A DNA stretch of 64,000 nt from Microvirga vignae (GTDB taxonomy: Bacteria > Pseudomonadota > Alphaproteobacteria > Rhizobiales > Beijerinckiaceae), in assembly GCF_001017175.1 (NCBI RefSeq), contig NZ_LCYG01000014.1, forward strand, positions 1 to 64,000, read 5' to 3'. A program made the translations under genes and the position numbers. The notes below the pieces were generated by a model that was not told the origin of the DNA, made no database searches, and was given only the letters and a program-made list of their open reading frames with translations. Positions 17,707-26,089 of this stretch are shown here, piece after piece (the first letter of the stretch is position 1; each line of letters starts with the position of its first letter).

Positions 17707-18738
17707 ATGGTTGCGAACATTCCCGTGAAGACGAACAGCGGTACCAGGCCCATGAAGGGACCGGAACGTGTCGCGACCCTTCTGCTGGCGATGGGAAAGC
17801 CTGCAGCTAGTAGAATTCTGAAGCACTTCAGTGATGAGGAGATTCGCCTTGTCACGAGATCTGCTGCTCAACTTGGACCCGTATCGCCATCGCAGATAGA
17901 GACCCTGATCGATGAGTTTGCATCAAACTTCTCGTCGGGAGCCGACGTTGTCGGCAGCGTAGCCCACATTGAGAAACTCCTGGCCGGGATTTTAACGCCT
18001 GAACAGATCGCCGAGATCCTGAGCGAAGTCGCAGGGAATGCGAACAGGAGCATCTGGGAGCGCATCTCGACGGTCTCTGAAAGTGCTATTGCTTCCTACC
18101 TGATGAAGGAGCATCCCCAAACGGCGGCGCTAATTCTGTCTAAGGTGAAGCCATCCTGTGCAGCCAAGGTCATGGCTCAACTTCCTCAGCCCCTGCGCAA
18201 CAACTTGATGCGCCGCATGCTGAGCATGAAGCCGATCGTCGATGCAACGATGAAGAATATCGAGAAAACTCTCCATGAAGACTTCATGGCGAACTTCTCG
18301 AAGAATGCCGGCTCTGACACTCATGCCAAGATCGCCGACATCATCAACAAGATGGAACGCGATCACATGGAGGACGTTCTGACCAGCCTGTCCGCCGTCA
18401 GGCCGAAGTCGGCGGAGATCCTCCGAAGCCTCCTCTTCACGTTCGACGATATCGTCAAGCTAACGCCTCGGGATCGTACGACCTTGTTCGACCAGGTTCC
18501 TCCGGATCGCGTCGTCTTGGCTCTCAAGGGCACGAACGACGAGTTCCGCAAAGTCGTTCTGACTGCTCTCTCCTCACGTGTACGCCGCATGATCGAGCAC
18601 GAGTTGAGCAGCAACGAGCCGTCGTCGCAAAGAGACGTCGCCGAAGCCCGCCGCTCCATTACGGACCTTGCTTTGGATATGGCAGGACGGGGTGAAATCG
18701 TTATCAACTCAGAAGCTGACGATGAGTCCTTTATCTGA
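17707..18738 (+). CDS. fliG: flagellar motor switch protein FliG
   Basis: This 343-aa protein has the FliG N-terminal domain (GPERVATLLLAMGKPAASRI), the middle domain around EHPQTAALILSKVKPSCAAK, and the C-terminal torque domain (FTFDDIVKLTPRDRTTLFDQ). FliG couples the stator to the rotor through charged residues in the last domain. Length is typical. It follows fliN by 13 bp. Confidence 0.96.
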   Translation: MVANIPVKTNSGTRPMKGPERVATLLLAMGKPAASRILKHFSDEEIRLVTRSAAQLGPVSPSQIETLIDEFASNFSSGADVVGSVAHIEKLLAGILTPEQIAEILSEVAGNANRSIWERISTVSESAIASYLMKEHPQTAALILSKVKPSCAAKVMAQLPQPLRNNLMRRMLSMKPIVDATMKNIEKTLHEDFMANFSKNAGSDTHAKIADIINKMERDHMEDVLTSLSAVRPKSAEILRSLLFTFDDIVKLTPRDRTTLFDQVPPDRVVLALKGTNDEFRKVVLTALSSRVRRMIEHELSSNEPSSQRDVAEARRSITDLALDMAGRGEIVINSEADDESFI

Positions 18739-18754
18739 GTACCGATGATAATCG

Positions 18755-19819
18755 ATGTCTGACTCGGAAGATAAAGAAAGCAAAACAGAGGCACCTTCTG
18801 ACAAGAAGGTTAGGGATGCCATCGAGAAGGGGAATATCCCCTTCTCGAGAGAGGCGCCCATGTTCGCGTCGATCCTTAGCATTCTCATCGTTCTAACGTT
18901 CGTGACACGAAGTAACACAAAAGTTCTGACGGAGAAGCTCTCTTTGTTCGTGGATCGTCCCCAAGACTTCCGTTTGGACTCGGGTGCGGACGCAGCTATT
19001 CTGTTTCAGGCTCTTGCTCTTGAGCTAGGTCAGTTTCTTACACCGATCATTGCAATCCTTGCCGGATGCAGCCTTGCGGCTTCTATCTTCCAGAACATGC
19101 CCTCCTTCGTGTCTGAACGAATTCGGCCGCAATGGAACAGAATCTCGCCGATGGGCGGCTGGAAACGGATCTTCGGCCGTGCAGGTCTGGTGGAATTCGC
19201 CAAGTCTCTCTTCAAGTTCGGGACAATTACAATTGTATCCCTCCTGCTTCTGAAATCGGAGCAAACCAAGGTCTTCAATGCCATGTTCAGTGACCCGACC
19301 CTTATTCCGGAAATCATGCTGACCATGGCGATGCGACTCGTTTCGGCCATTGCTATTGCGACCATCGTTCTTGTAGCTGCTGACCTGGTCTGGGCCCGTC
19401 TCAAATGGCGGAACGATCTGAAGATGACGCCGCAGGAGGTCAAGGAAGAGTACAAACAGATGGAAGGCGATCCTATGGTCAAGGCGCGCATGCGCTCTCT
19501 GGCTCAGGATCGCGCCCGCAAGCGCATGTTGGCAGCCGTTCCCAAGGCAACTTTCGTGATCGCGAACCCGACGCATTATGCCATTGCGCTTCGTTATGAA
19601 CGCAGCGAGGCAAGTGCACCTGTCGTGGTCGCCAAGGGTAAAGACCTGATCGCCCTGAAAATCCGCGAGACCGCAGAAAAGCATGGCATTCCAGTCATCG
19701 AAGACAAGCCCCTGGCAAGGTCCATGTACGATCATGTTGAAGTGGATCGCATGATTCCTCCAGATTTTTACAAGGCCGTCGCTCAGATCCTGTTCTACAT
19801 CCTGACGAGATCCAAATGA
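18755..19819 (+). CDS. flhB: flagellar export apparatus switch protein FlhB
   Basis: This 354-aa protein has the N-terminal signature (KTEAPSDKKVRDAIEKGNIP), four membrane segments, and a cytoplasmic domain with the autocleavage motif NPTH in VIANPTHYAIALRY. Cleavage there switches export from hook to filament substrates, with FliK as the ruler. It lies 16 bp after fliG and overlaps the next gene by 4 bp. Confidence 0.96.
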   Translation: MSDSEDKESKTEAPSDKKVRDAIEKGNIPFSREAPMFASILSILIVLTFVTRSNTKVLTEKLSLFVDRPQDFRLDSGADAAILFQALALELGQFLTPIIAILAGCSLAASIFQNMPSFVSERIRPQWNRISPMGGWKRIFGRAGLVEFAKSLFKFGTITIVSLLLLKSEQTKVFNAMFSDPTLIPEIMLTMAMRLVSAIAIATIVLVAADLVWARLKWRNDLKMTPQEVKEEYKQMEGDPMVKARMRSLAQDRARKRMLAAVPKATFVIANPTHYAIALRYERSEASAPVVVAKGKDLIALKIRETAEKHGIPVIEDKPLARSMYDHVEVDRMIPPDFYKAVAQILFYILTRSK

Positions 19820-20316
19820 AAAGTCTTCCGCCAATCAGCGCAGCAGAGTCATTTGACAAAGAACTTGACGTGAGTGCATTTGAAGAAGTCCTAGCCTGCA
19901 ACATCAAAGATGTCATAGCGGACTTCTGCCTGACGGATGCTGATATCATCCGGTCCTATGTGAGCAAACAGTTGCACGGCAACATGAATGAGATCGTGTC
20001 GTCTTCCGCAGAGCTTTTCTTCAAAGGAGATACGCTCTCGTATGCCCGCGCAGCCGATATCAGCACAGCGCTAGGCCATCCGCCCTGCATTGTCCTCGAC
20101 ATGGAATTCGCACATGACACGGTAAGCGTGTACTTCAAGCTCGTCCTCGGCGAATTCTCTGTCGGAGTGCATATCAACAGAGTCCTGATCTCCGAGAGCC
20201 CTGAAAGCGAATTTGATCCTCGTTCATTTGCAAAGATCATCACATCGGCGCGGTTGAGGCCCCTCCCCCAACGTTTCCGCTCGTCTTACTGCCCTGCAGC
20301 TTCTCTGCGGCATTGA
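19816..20316 (+). CDS. conserved-looking hypothetical protein after flhB
   Basis: I do not recognise this 166-aa protein. It has no signal peptide and no membrane segment. It alternates acidic helices with beta-like segments (CIVLDMEFAHDTVSVYFKLV), and the last 20 residues are basic and look unstructured. It starts inside the flhB stop (4-bp overlap), so it is almost certainly co-translated with flhB. A role near the export gate or C-ring is only inferred from position. Confidence 0.7.
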   Translation: MKSLPPISAAESFDKELDVSAFEEVLACNIKDVIADFCLTDADIIRSYVSKQLHGNMNEIVSSSAELFFKGDTLSYARAADISTALGHPPCIVLDMEFAHDTVSVYFKLVLGEFSVGVHINRVLISESPESEFDPRSFAKIITSARLRPLPQRFRSSYCPAASLRH

Positions 20317-20338
20317 GAAATGATGTTGGGCCGAAGCT

Positions 20339-21049
20339 GTGATCCGATCCGCTCCCACGTTCCTTGCGCTTTCGATGGCAGGCATCCTCGCAGGCTGCAA
20401 TTCCAGGGATGATCTCTACTCGCAGGGTCCATGGGGATCACCCGGCGTGCATCGCGGCTACCCGCAATATGCATCACCTTGGGGCCGACGAAACCCGGAT
20501 ATCCGTGTCGGCACGGTCTCAGGTTCGAACCATGCTACCGAGGTTATGACTCCTTCGGGCGGTGTGGGGCCCTTGGCTGAACCCGGACCATATCAGTACC
20601 TCACTGTGCTGCCCGCAGACCCACAACCCTCTCTTTCGCCTGCTGCGACCGCCGTCCCGATTTCACCGACCGTGTCGGAGCAAGCTCCGGTTCCAAAGGG
20701 TCCTCGACCGCAAGCTACCGATCTGATGCCGACCTCAGGTGAATCGCCGCCCGGCGTCTTCAGCGCCCCCCGTCGGGCTTCATCGTATGCAGGGACATGG
20801 AAAGCGAGGGACCACAAAGGAGATTCCTGCCTTGTTCAGCTGTCCAGCGTCGCCTCTTTGGACCTTTATAAAGCATCGACTTCCAAATGCTCCAACGAGG
20901 CTCTCCGGCAAGTGAATTCCTGGAGTTTCAACGAAAACCGGGTCGTGCTCTTTTCCCGTGGTGTCGAAATAGCCCAGCTGATGGGTTCGGAAGCTGCCCT
21001 TAGCGGTGCCTTGAGCAAGGCGGGCACCTCGCTCCAGATGTCACGGTAA
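20339..21049 (+). CDS. outer-membrane lipoprotein with AprI/Inh domain (Omp19-like)
   Basis: This 236-aa protein starts with a lipoprotein signal ending in ILAGC (lipid-modified Cys20). A long Pro/Ser-rich linker follows. The C-terminal domain, from about residue 150 (YAGTWKARDHKGDSCLVQLS), matches the AprI/Inh protease-inhibitor fold with its W and paired Cys. Brucella Omp19 has the same layout and inhibits proteases. The start is a GTG without a strong ribosome site. It lies at the end of the motA operon but need not be a motility gene. Confidence 0.78.
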   Translation: MIRSAPTFLALSMAGILAGCNSRDDLYSQGPWGSPGVHRGYPQYASPWGRRNPDIRVGTVSGSNHATEVMTPSGGVGPLAEPGPYQYLTVLPADPQPSLSPAATAVPISPTVSEQAPVPKGPRPQATDLMPTSGESPPGVFSAPRRASSYAGTWKARDHKGDSCLVQLSSVASLDLYKASTSKCSNEALRQVNSWSFNENRVVLFSRGVEIAQLMGSEAALSGALSKAGTSLQMSR

Positions 21050-21072
21050 TAGACTTCTGAAGGCTTCGTGTA

Positions 21073-21726
21073 TCAACCGTCGGAGGCGGTCTGGCCTGGC
21101 CTGAGGCCCGGAGCATCCGCACAAAATGTACGGGCATTCTGCGTCCATTGCCCAAAACCCGTCGCGACCATATTGGCGATGACTCTGCAAACATAACGCT
21201 TCTGAGCCGGGTCATTATCAGGTCCGGCATGATAGCGAGCCACCGCCATTGTCCAGGTCTCATGGCGGCCTTTGAGTTCACTCAGAAAGCGCGCCGCATA
21301 TTCGACGTTGTCCCGTGGATTCAGCATGCTTTCCACCGATGTGAACTTATCCCGGTGGTAATGATGATTGATTTGCATGCAGCCGAGATCAATCAACTTC
21401 GCTCCCGCGCGGCGAGCTTCCTCGAAACGCTGAACCGCTTCAGGGAGACTACTCGAGAATACTGCTCGTCCCTCCACATTCATGGCGAAAGGCTGCAGGG
21501 AACCGCGTCGGCCGGTCTCCGTTAGACCGACTGAGTACAACATTCCAATGGGAACTCCGTATTTCGCGGAGGCCCGCAGCATCTCTTTCTCACAAAGGTG
21601 GCTGCCCGATTGAGCTTCAGCTTGGCTCGGTTTCGCTAAATTAAAGGTACACACCGCCAGGATTGCGGCTGTCCAGGGTGCGATCCTCCGCCCGGCTGTT
21701 AGGAGGCTCTGTTCCCGTGCTGGCAT
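21073..21726 (-). CDS. secreted lytic transglycosylase-like protein (SLT fold)
   Basis: This 217-aa protein begins with a signal peptide (MPAREQSLLTAGRRIAPW..., cleavage probably after SQAEA). It has the SLT features: VPIGMLYSVGLTETG with the likely catalytic Glu, then DLGCMQINHHYH and AVARYHAG. The coding start lies inside fliK (86-bp overlap). Rhizobial clusters have a similar gene after fliK. It probably opens peptidoglycan for rod assembly, complementing the short FlgJ. A longer frame start at 21849 lies upstream but would bury the signal peptide. Confidence 0.85.
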   Translation of the reverse strand: MPAREQSLLTAGRRIAPWTAAILAVCTFNLAKPSQAEAQSGSHLCEKEMLRASAKYGVPIGMLYSVGLTETGRRGSLQPFAMNVEGRAVFSSSLPEAVQRFEEARRAGAKLIDLGCMQINHHYHRDKFTSVESMLNPRDNVEYAARFLSELKGRHETWTMAVARYHAGPDNDPAQKRYVCRVIANMVATGFGQWTQNARTFCADAPGLRPGQTASDG

Positions 21727-22957
21727 ATTGCTTTTCCCGATTCCGAGAATGACCTTCCTGACTGGCTCCACCTTGCTGGAACGATTGCCCTTGAAACTGC
21801 ATGTCAGGCTGTTGTCTTTGTGTGGAGACGCGATCCTGATCAGCGACACCGTTCACCTGAATGGTGATTGCATCAGGACGGTAGCCTGATCCACGCAGAA
21901 GAGCAGACAGCTTCTCGGAATCATTGCGGAGAAGCTGTGCCGTCTCTTCTTTCTCAGTGTGCAGTTCCATTTCGAGACTGTCGCCGGCAAGTCTCATCTT
22001 GATGGTCACCACGCCCAGATCGGCAGGGTGAAGCTGCAAGTTGAGGATCCGGAGAGCGCTATCGGAAGCCTTTATGGAGAGCATCTGGAATGTCCGATCA
22101 GTCGGTGCTGCGTGCTCTGCAGCCTCATTGACCATCGAACGAACCTCAGCCCTTACCGAGTTGGCGAGACGCTGAAGCGTTGCCGGGGGAAGGCTGGCGC
22201 CCTCAGTTTGTGCCGCATTTGACGGTGCGCTCTTGCGCGCCTCCAGGTCCTCGACAGTCGCATTCAACGACTGGTCTTTGCCAGGATTTTGTTCTTCAAC
22301 CTGTTCTTCAGCAACGGGCGTCACTGCCTCCTGCGGCAGAGGATATCTTGTTAGGTCCTGCTGCTTCGGACGGGCTGCCTTGGACGGCCCGTCCACGGGC
22401 CTGCCGAAGGAGGCAAATTCTGGCGCCCTCTCCATCTGCCCCTGTCCCTCAAGGTCGGCCTCAGTGACAGATGTTTCGATAACTGGCTTGAAATGTGTCT
22501 CCTGGTGCTGGACGGCAACCGTAACCCGTTGCTGCACAGGAGAGCTCAAAAGATCACCGCTATCCTGCATTTGCTGAGTCTCTGGGAACATCAGCTGAGA
22601 AGAGGCGTCATTCTTTTGCCCGTTGCCATCTGAACCGGCTGGCGTTGCCTGCGGCAGAACGCGCGGTAGGAGCCCTTCCAGCAGCACGAAGACGGGGTTG
22701 CTGGTTTCGGAACTTGAAGCATCGGCCAGACTGGCATCCGCTATGAGATCGAGAACGTCACGCTCATCGAGAGATCGAGCGCTCTCTCCATCACGACGAT
22801 ACCGCCCGGACAGTCCGTCGAGTAACGTGTCGAAGCTGCCCGCTTCAGAGGGCATTCCATCTGCATCAACAGGTTCACTTGCAGCCGAGCCATCCCGTAG
22901 TGACTGTGGATCGACAGACCTGGGGAGACTCTTGGACAGAATGTCAATTGGACTCAT
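21641..22957 (-). CDS. fliK: hook-length control protein FliK (MotD)
   Basis: This 438-aa protein has a long, low-complexity N-terminal region rich in Ser, Gln, Glu and Pro, which fits a molecular ruler. The C-terminal FliK domain contains LNLQLHPADLGVVTIKMRLA and ELHTEKEETAQLLRNDSEKL. It is called MotD in older rhizobial work. It overlaps motC by 4 bp and the lytic transglycosylase gene by 86 bp. Confidence 0.9.
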   Translation of the reverse strand: MSPIDILSKSLPRSVDPQSLRDGSAASEPVDADGMPSEAGSFDTLLDGLSGRYRRDGESARSLDERDVLDLIADASLADASSSETSNPVFVLLEGLLPRVLPQATPAGSDGNGQKNDASSQLMFPETQQMQDSGDLLSSPVQQRVTVAVQHQETHFKPVIETSVTEADLEGQGQMERAPEFASFGRPVDGPSKAARPKQQDLTRYPLPQEAVTPVAEEQVEEQNPGKDQSLNATVEDLEARKSAPSNAAQTEGASLPPATLQRLANSVRAEVRSMVNEAAEHAAPTDRTFQMLSIKASDSALRILNLQLHPADLGVVTIKMRLAGDSLEMELHTEKEETAQLLRNDSEKLSALLRGSGYRPDAITIQVNGVADQDRVSTQRQQPDMQFQGQSFQQGGASQEGHSRNREKQYASTGTEPPNSRAEDRTLDSRNPGGVYL

Positions 22958-24219
22958 TGAACTGTCGACACCTGGTTCTTGATCAGCTTATCGATGCGAC
23001 TAAGGGCATCCTGTGCCTTCAATACCGCCTGAAGCTGTTCTGGCGCTTGCTGGCTATTGACATCCGATGGAGGTGGAGACGGCTTGCTCGAATTGTCTGC
23101 CGTCTTGTCTCCAGGCATGACGCGAATCTGTCCCGCCATTGAGAGAGCTGAATCCAGGAGTATTGCGTCGCTGGCCGCGAGCTTCGTTCTATCAATCCCC
23201 TTAAGATCTTCTACAGCCATACCAATCGTCTCGGGCGAAACGATCATTGCTGCCGCACGATACAGCTTCGCTCTTGCGGTGCTCGCGGGATCGCCTTCAG
23301 ACAGCTCTTTGGCTTTCTCGGCGAGCATGCGGGCTGAATGGGTCTGGCCCTGGTCGATAGAGGAACGAGCCGCCAGGAGGTAGATATCACGTCGGGCATC
23401 AGGCTCAAGATCCATCAGCATCTCGACGATACCGTCAAACAACGCAGGATCCTTTCCGAAGTCGGCCCGCGTCAGGGCCGAGGCGAGCCGCTGTCTGAAA
23501 TTACCGGCGTAGATCGAATGACGGTATCGGCGCAGATATCCCGAGGACAGCGCAAGAAACTTCTTCATGTCTCCGGTTTGACTTGCCACGAAGACTTGGC
23601 GCCGCAATGCTCCTTCTTCCAGAAGGGTGCCCGGAGCTTGGAGCCTGACAAGATCGAGAAGCTCGGAAGACTTCTTGGGATCCGTTCGAACAATGAGAGC
23701 GGATTGAACGAGCGCCAGTTGAGCCCCAAGCATGGGTGGCAGGGACTTGACGTTCACCGACAGGAGTTTTCCTTTCGACTCCTCCTCACGTCCTTCGACA
23801 TAGGCGAGGGTTCCCTCTACGAGCGACCGATCATCAATCGGGATAACAGGATTGCTCATTTCCAAGAGTTTCCTGAGGATCTGTGGATTGCCGCCGCTCA
23901 AGACGAATGCGATAGCGGCGCGAATGTTCTTTCCATCTTCCCAGGTCTCCGAGGGCAGATCCATGAATCGGTTGTCGAGGATCGTGAGAAGACCACGCTG
24001 ACCCATATGAGCCTCGGTCGATCCAACCGCGATCTGATCTTGCATCAGCTGAAGAGTCCGCAGCATCTGAACAGGGCTTGCGGTATTCGCAGGCTGAGAT
24101 CGCGGCTGATTATCCGTCGACTTTACTTCGGATGGATGCTCGCTTTCAGCAATGGCCGCTCCCGGCACGATAGTCAGGACGAGAGCAAGAGCAGTCTTCA
24201 GAAGACTGTTCACTTTCAT
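22954..24219 (-). CDS. motC: periplasmic motility protein MotC
   Basis: This 421-aa protein has a signal peptide (LLKTALALVLTIVPGAAIAE) and a helical periplasmic body. MotC is known from Sinorhizobium and related bacteria, where it binds the periplasmic part of MotB and is needed for torque. The order motB-motC-fliK matches that group. It overlaps both neighbours by 4 bp. Confidence 0.9.
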   Translation of the reverse strand: MKVNSLLKTALALVLTIVPGAAIAESEHPSEVKSTDNQPRSQPANTASPVQMLRTLQLMQDQIAVGSTEAHMGQRGLLTILDNRFMDLPSETWEDGKNIRAAIAFVLSGGNPQILRKLLEMSNPVIPIDDRSLVEGTLAYVEGREEESKGKLLSVNVKSLPPMLGAQLALVQSALIVRTDPKKSSELLDLVRLQAPGTLLEEGALRRQVFVASQTGDMKKFLALSSGYLRRYRHSIYAGNFRQRLASALTRADFGKDPALFDGIVEMLMDLEPDARRDIYLLAARSSIDQGQTHSARMLAEKAKELSEGDPASTARAKLYRAAAMIVSPETIGMAVEDLKGIDRTKLAASDAILLDSALSMAGQIRVMPGDKTADNSSKPSPPPSDVNSQQAPEQLQAVLKAQDALSRIDKLIKNQVSTVQ

Positions 24220-25445
24220 GACTCCTGCAGCAGAATTTCGACGCGGCGATTCTGATCGGCCTTTGGATCAGATGGAACCTTCGGATCGCGATCTGCATGC
24301 CCTTCGACCCGCACGATCCGATTCTCGTCCAAGCCTCCACGCACCAGCATGTAGAGCGCCATCTGAGCACGGGCATGTGAGAGACGCCAGTTGTCGTAGT
24401 TTGCGGACTTGAACGGACGGCTGTCCGTATGACCGCGGATGACGATCTTGCCTGGCCGCGACTGCAGAATCGCAGCGATTTTGGCCATCGCGTGGACGAC
24501 CTTCGCATGCGGTTCCGCAGAGCCGACGGTGAACATCGAGAAATCGAAATCATCGGTCAGGCTGATAAGAGTTCCAGCTCCCATCCGCCGGACCTCGATT
24601 TGAGGCTTCGGAGACTGATCCCTGGTCTCCTGGACTGCATCCAGGATCTCTATCTTCAACTCGGCGGTCTTCTGGTCGGCAGCTTTGTCCACTGGCTCGC
24701 TCGGGACCTCGGCCACTGATGGCATCTGTGTGTCCGGCGCAGTTCCCACATCCGCGGGCGCGTTTGCGCTTGCAGGCTTGGCTGCATGGCGGACGTCAGG
24801 CTGGGCTTTACGAGCAGCCGCAGCCAACGCGTCGATTTCTGCCTTGGAGGGAGCAGGTTTTGCCGTTCCAGGCTTGGGAGCCGTTTCGGCCTTCAGCTCG
24901 TCAACCGGGGCGACCTGCCAGTAGAGAGGGTCGAAGGGATCTCTGAAGACCTCGCCACCCTTGAGACCAGGAACGTCGCTTTCGCCGGGCGTAACGTCAG
25001 CTCCCAGGGTATCGTGGGGATTAGCCTCGATCTCATCCGCAATTCTTGCCAGGACGGCATAAGGATCCTGAAAGAGAGCTCCCTCTTTGAAACGAGGCTT
25101 CTGCAACTGCTGCGACTTGCCGCCTGTTCCCTCGCCGCTTCCTTTCTCCCTTCCTTCCTTATTGTTGTCTGTTTCCTTTTCAGGCTTTACGTTCTGCGGG
25201 TCTTCCAATCCTTTCTTGTTGGACGTGGACTGGGCCAGTTGAACCGGGTTGAAGTAGTTGGCCACCCCTGCTTTGGTCCTCTCATCGGTCATGCCAATGA
25301 GCCACATCACAAGGAAGAAGGCCATCATAGCCGTCATGAAATCCGCATGAGCGATCTTCCAGGCCCCACCCTTGGTGGTCTCCTCACCGCCATCGCCTCT
25401 GCGGACGATAATGATTTCATGCTTGTCTGAACTGAGCATCGTCAC
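24216..25445 (-). CDS. motB: flagellar motor stator protein MotB
   Basis: This 409-aa protein has one membrane segment (ADFMTAMMAFFLVMWLIGMT) with the essential proton-accepting Asp35. A long charged and Ala/Pro-rich linker of roughly 200 residues follows. The C-terminal OmpA-like peptidoglycan-binding domain has IVIRGHTDSRPFKS and LSHARAQMALYML. It is about 100 residues longer than enteric MotB, as in rhizobia where this extra part binds MotC. Confidence 0.95.
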   Translation of the reverse strand: MTMLSSDKHEIIIVRRGDGGEETTKGGAWKIAHADFMTAMMAFFLVMWLIGMTDERTKAGVANYFNPVQLAQSTSNKKGLEDPQNVKPEKETDNNKEGREKGSGEGTGGKSQQLQKPRFKEGALFQDPYAVLARIADEIEANPHDTLGADVTPGESDVPGLKGGEVFRDPFDPLYWQVAPVDELKAETAPKPGTAKPAPSKAEIDALAAAARKAQPDVRHAAKPASANAPADVGTAPDTQMPSVAEVPSEPVDKAADQKTAELKIEILDAVQETRDQSPKPQIEVRRMGAGTLISLTDDFDFSMFTVGSAEPHAKVVHAMAKIAAILQSRPGKIVIRGHTDSRPFKSANYDNWRLSHARAQMALYMLVRGGLDENRIVRVEGHADRDPKVPSDPKADQNRRVEILLQES

Positions 25446-26089
25446 TCTGCCTTGAGCGCCTCTTTCAGTCGGATCGACCAGGAGCTGAGCTGCGTCTGTA
25501 TCGTTGTGTCGCCGGCAACGAGAGTCACTTCCACATCGTCGCTCGGTGCGAATTCGACACCGTCGTGCAGTGCAAAGCGGGTCTGGATGGCCTTCAGCAT
25601 GTCCTCGGGCCCCGTCACTTTCAGGACGGTTGAGATCTCGCCGGACAATATCGTTCCGAGAATTTCATTGAACTCGACAAGCGCCTTCTGCTGAAGGGCC
25701 TCAGGGATGATCGGAGCGAGGATACGTGCGACCCTGTCGGAGAGAATTCGCTCGAGGTTTCCAAGAGAGCCGATGATCTGAGCCGAGAGCTTTGCAGCTT
25801 CCTGATCAACCCAGAGTGCCCGCTGAACCGCCAGCTCTTCGCAGTGTTTCTCACGCTCGGCGTCCAGCGCCTCCTTGAGCTGCTGGCGCGCTGCCTCTCT
25901 CTCTTCCGCCCTGACCCGGGCTTCGGCAGACCGTATCAGCTCGGCCTGCCGATCCGGCGCGCTTTGGACTCGCTCCGGTTCCTCTTCGACAACGGCCTTT
26001 ACGCGACGCAGCATCCCGATTCCGAACCCTTCGGGGGCGCTCGGCATGGAGAAGTCCGCGATGAGATCCGCAACTCCTCCCGACATCAT
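25442..26089 (-). CDS. fliH: FliH-like regulator of the export ATPase
   Basis: This protein of about 215 aa has a helical, Arg/Glu-rich middle (about residues 50-110) and a C-terminal domain (VARILAPIIPEALQQKALVE) of FliH/YscL type. FliH dimers bind FliI and tether it to the C-ring. The start overlaps the fliF stop: ATG at 26089 or, with AGGAGG at 7 nt spacing, the next ATG at 26086. It lies directly after fliF, the usual position. Confidence 0.82.
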   Translation of the reverse strand: MMSGGVADLIADFSMPSAPEGFGIGMLRRVKAVVEEEPERVQSAPDRQAELIRSAEARVRAEEREAARQQLKEALDAEREKHCEELAVQRALWVDQEAAKLSAQIIGSLGNLERILSDRVARILAPIIPEALQQKALVEFNEILGTILSGEISTVLKVTGPEDMLKAIQTRFALHDGVEFAPSDDVEVTLVAGDTTIQTQLSSWSIRLKEALKAE

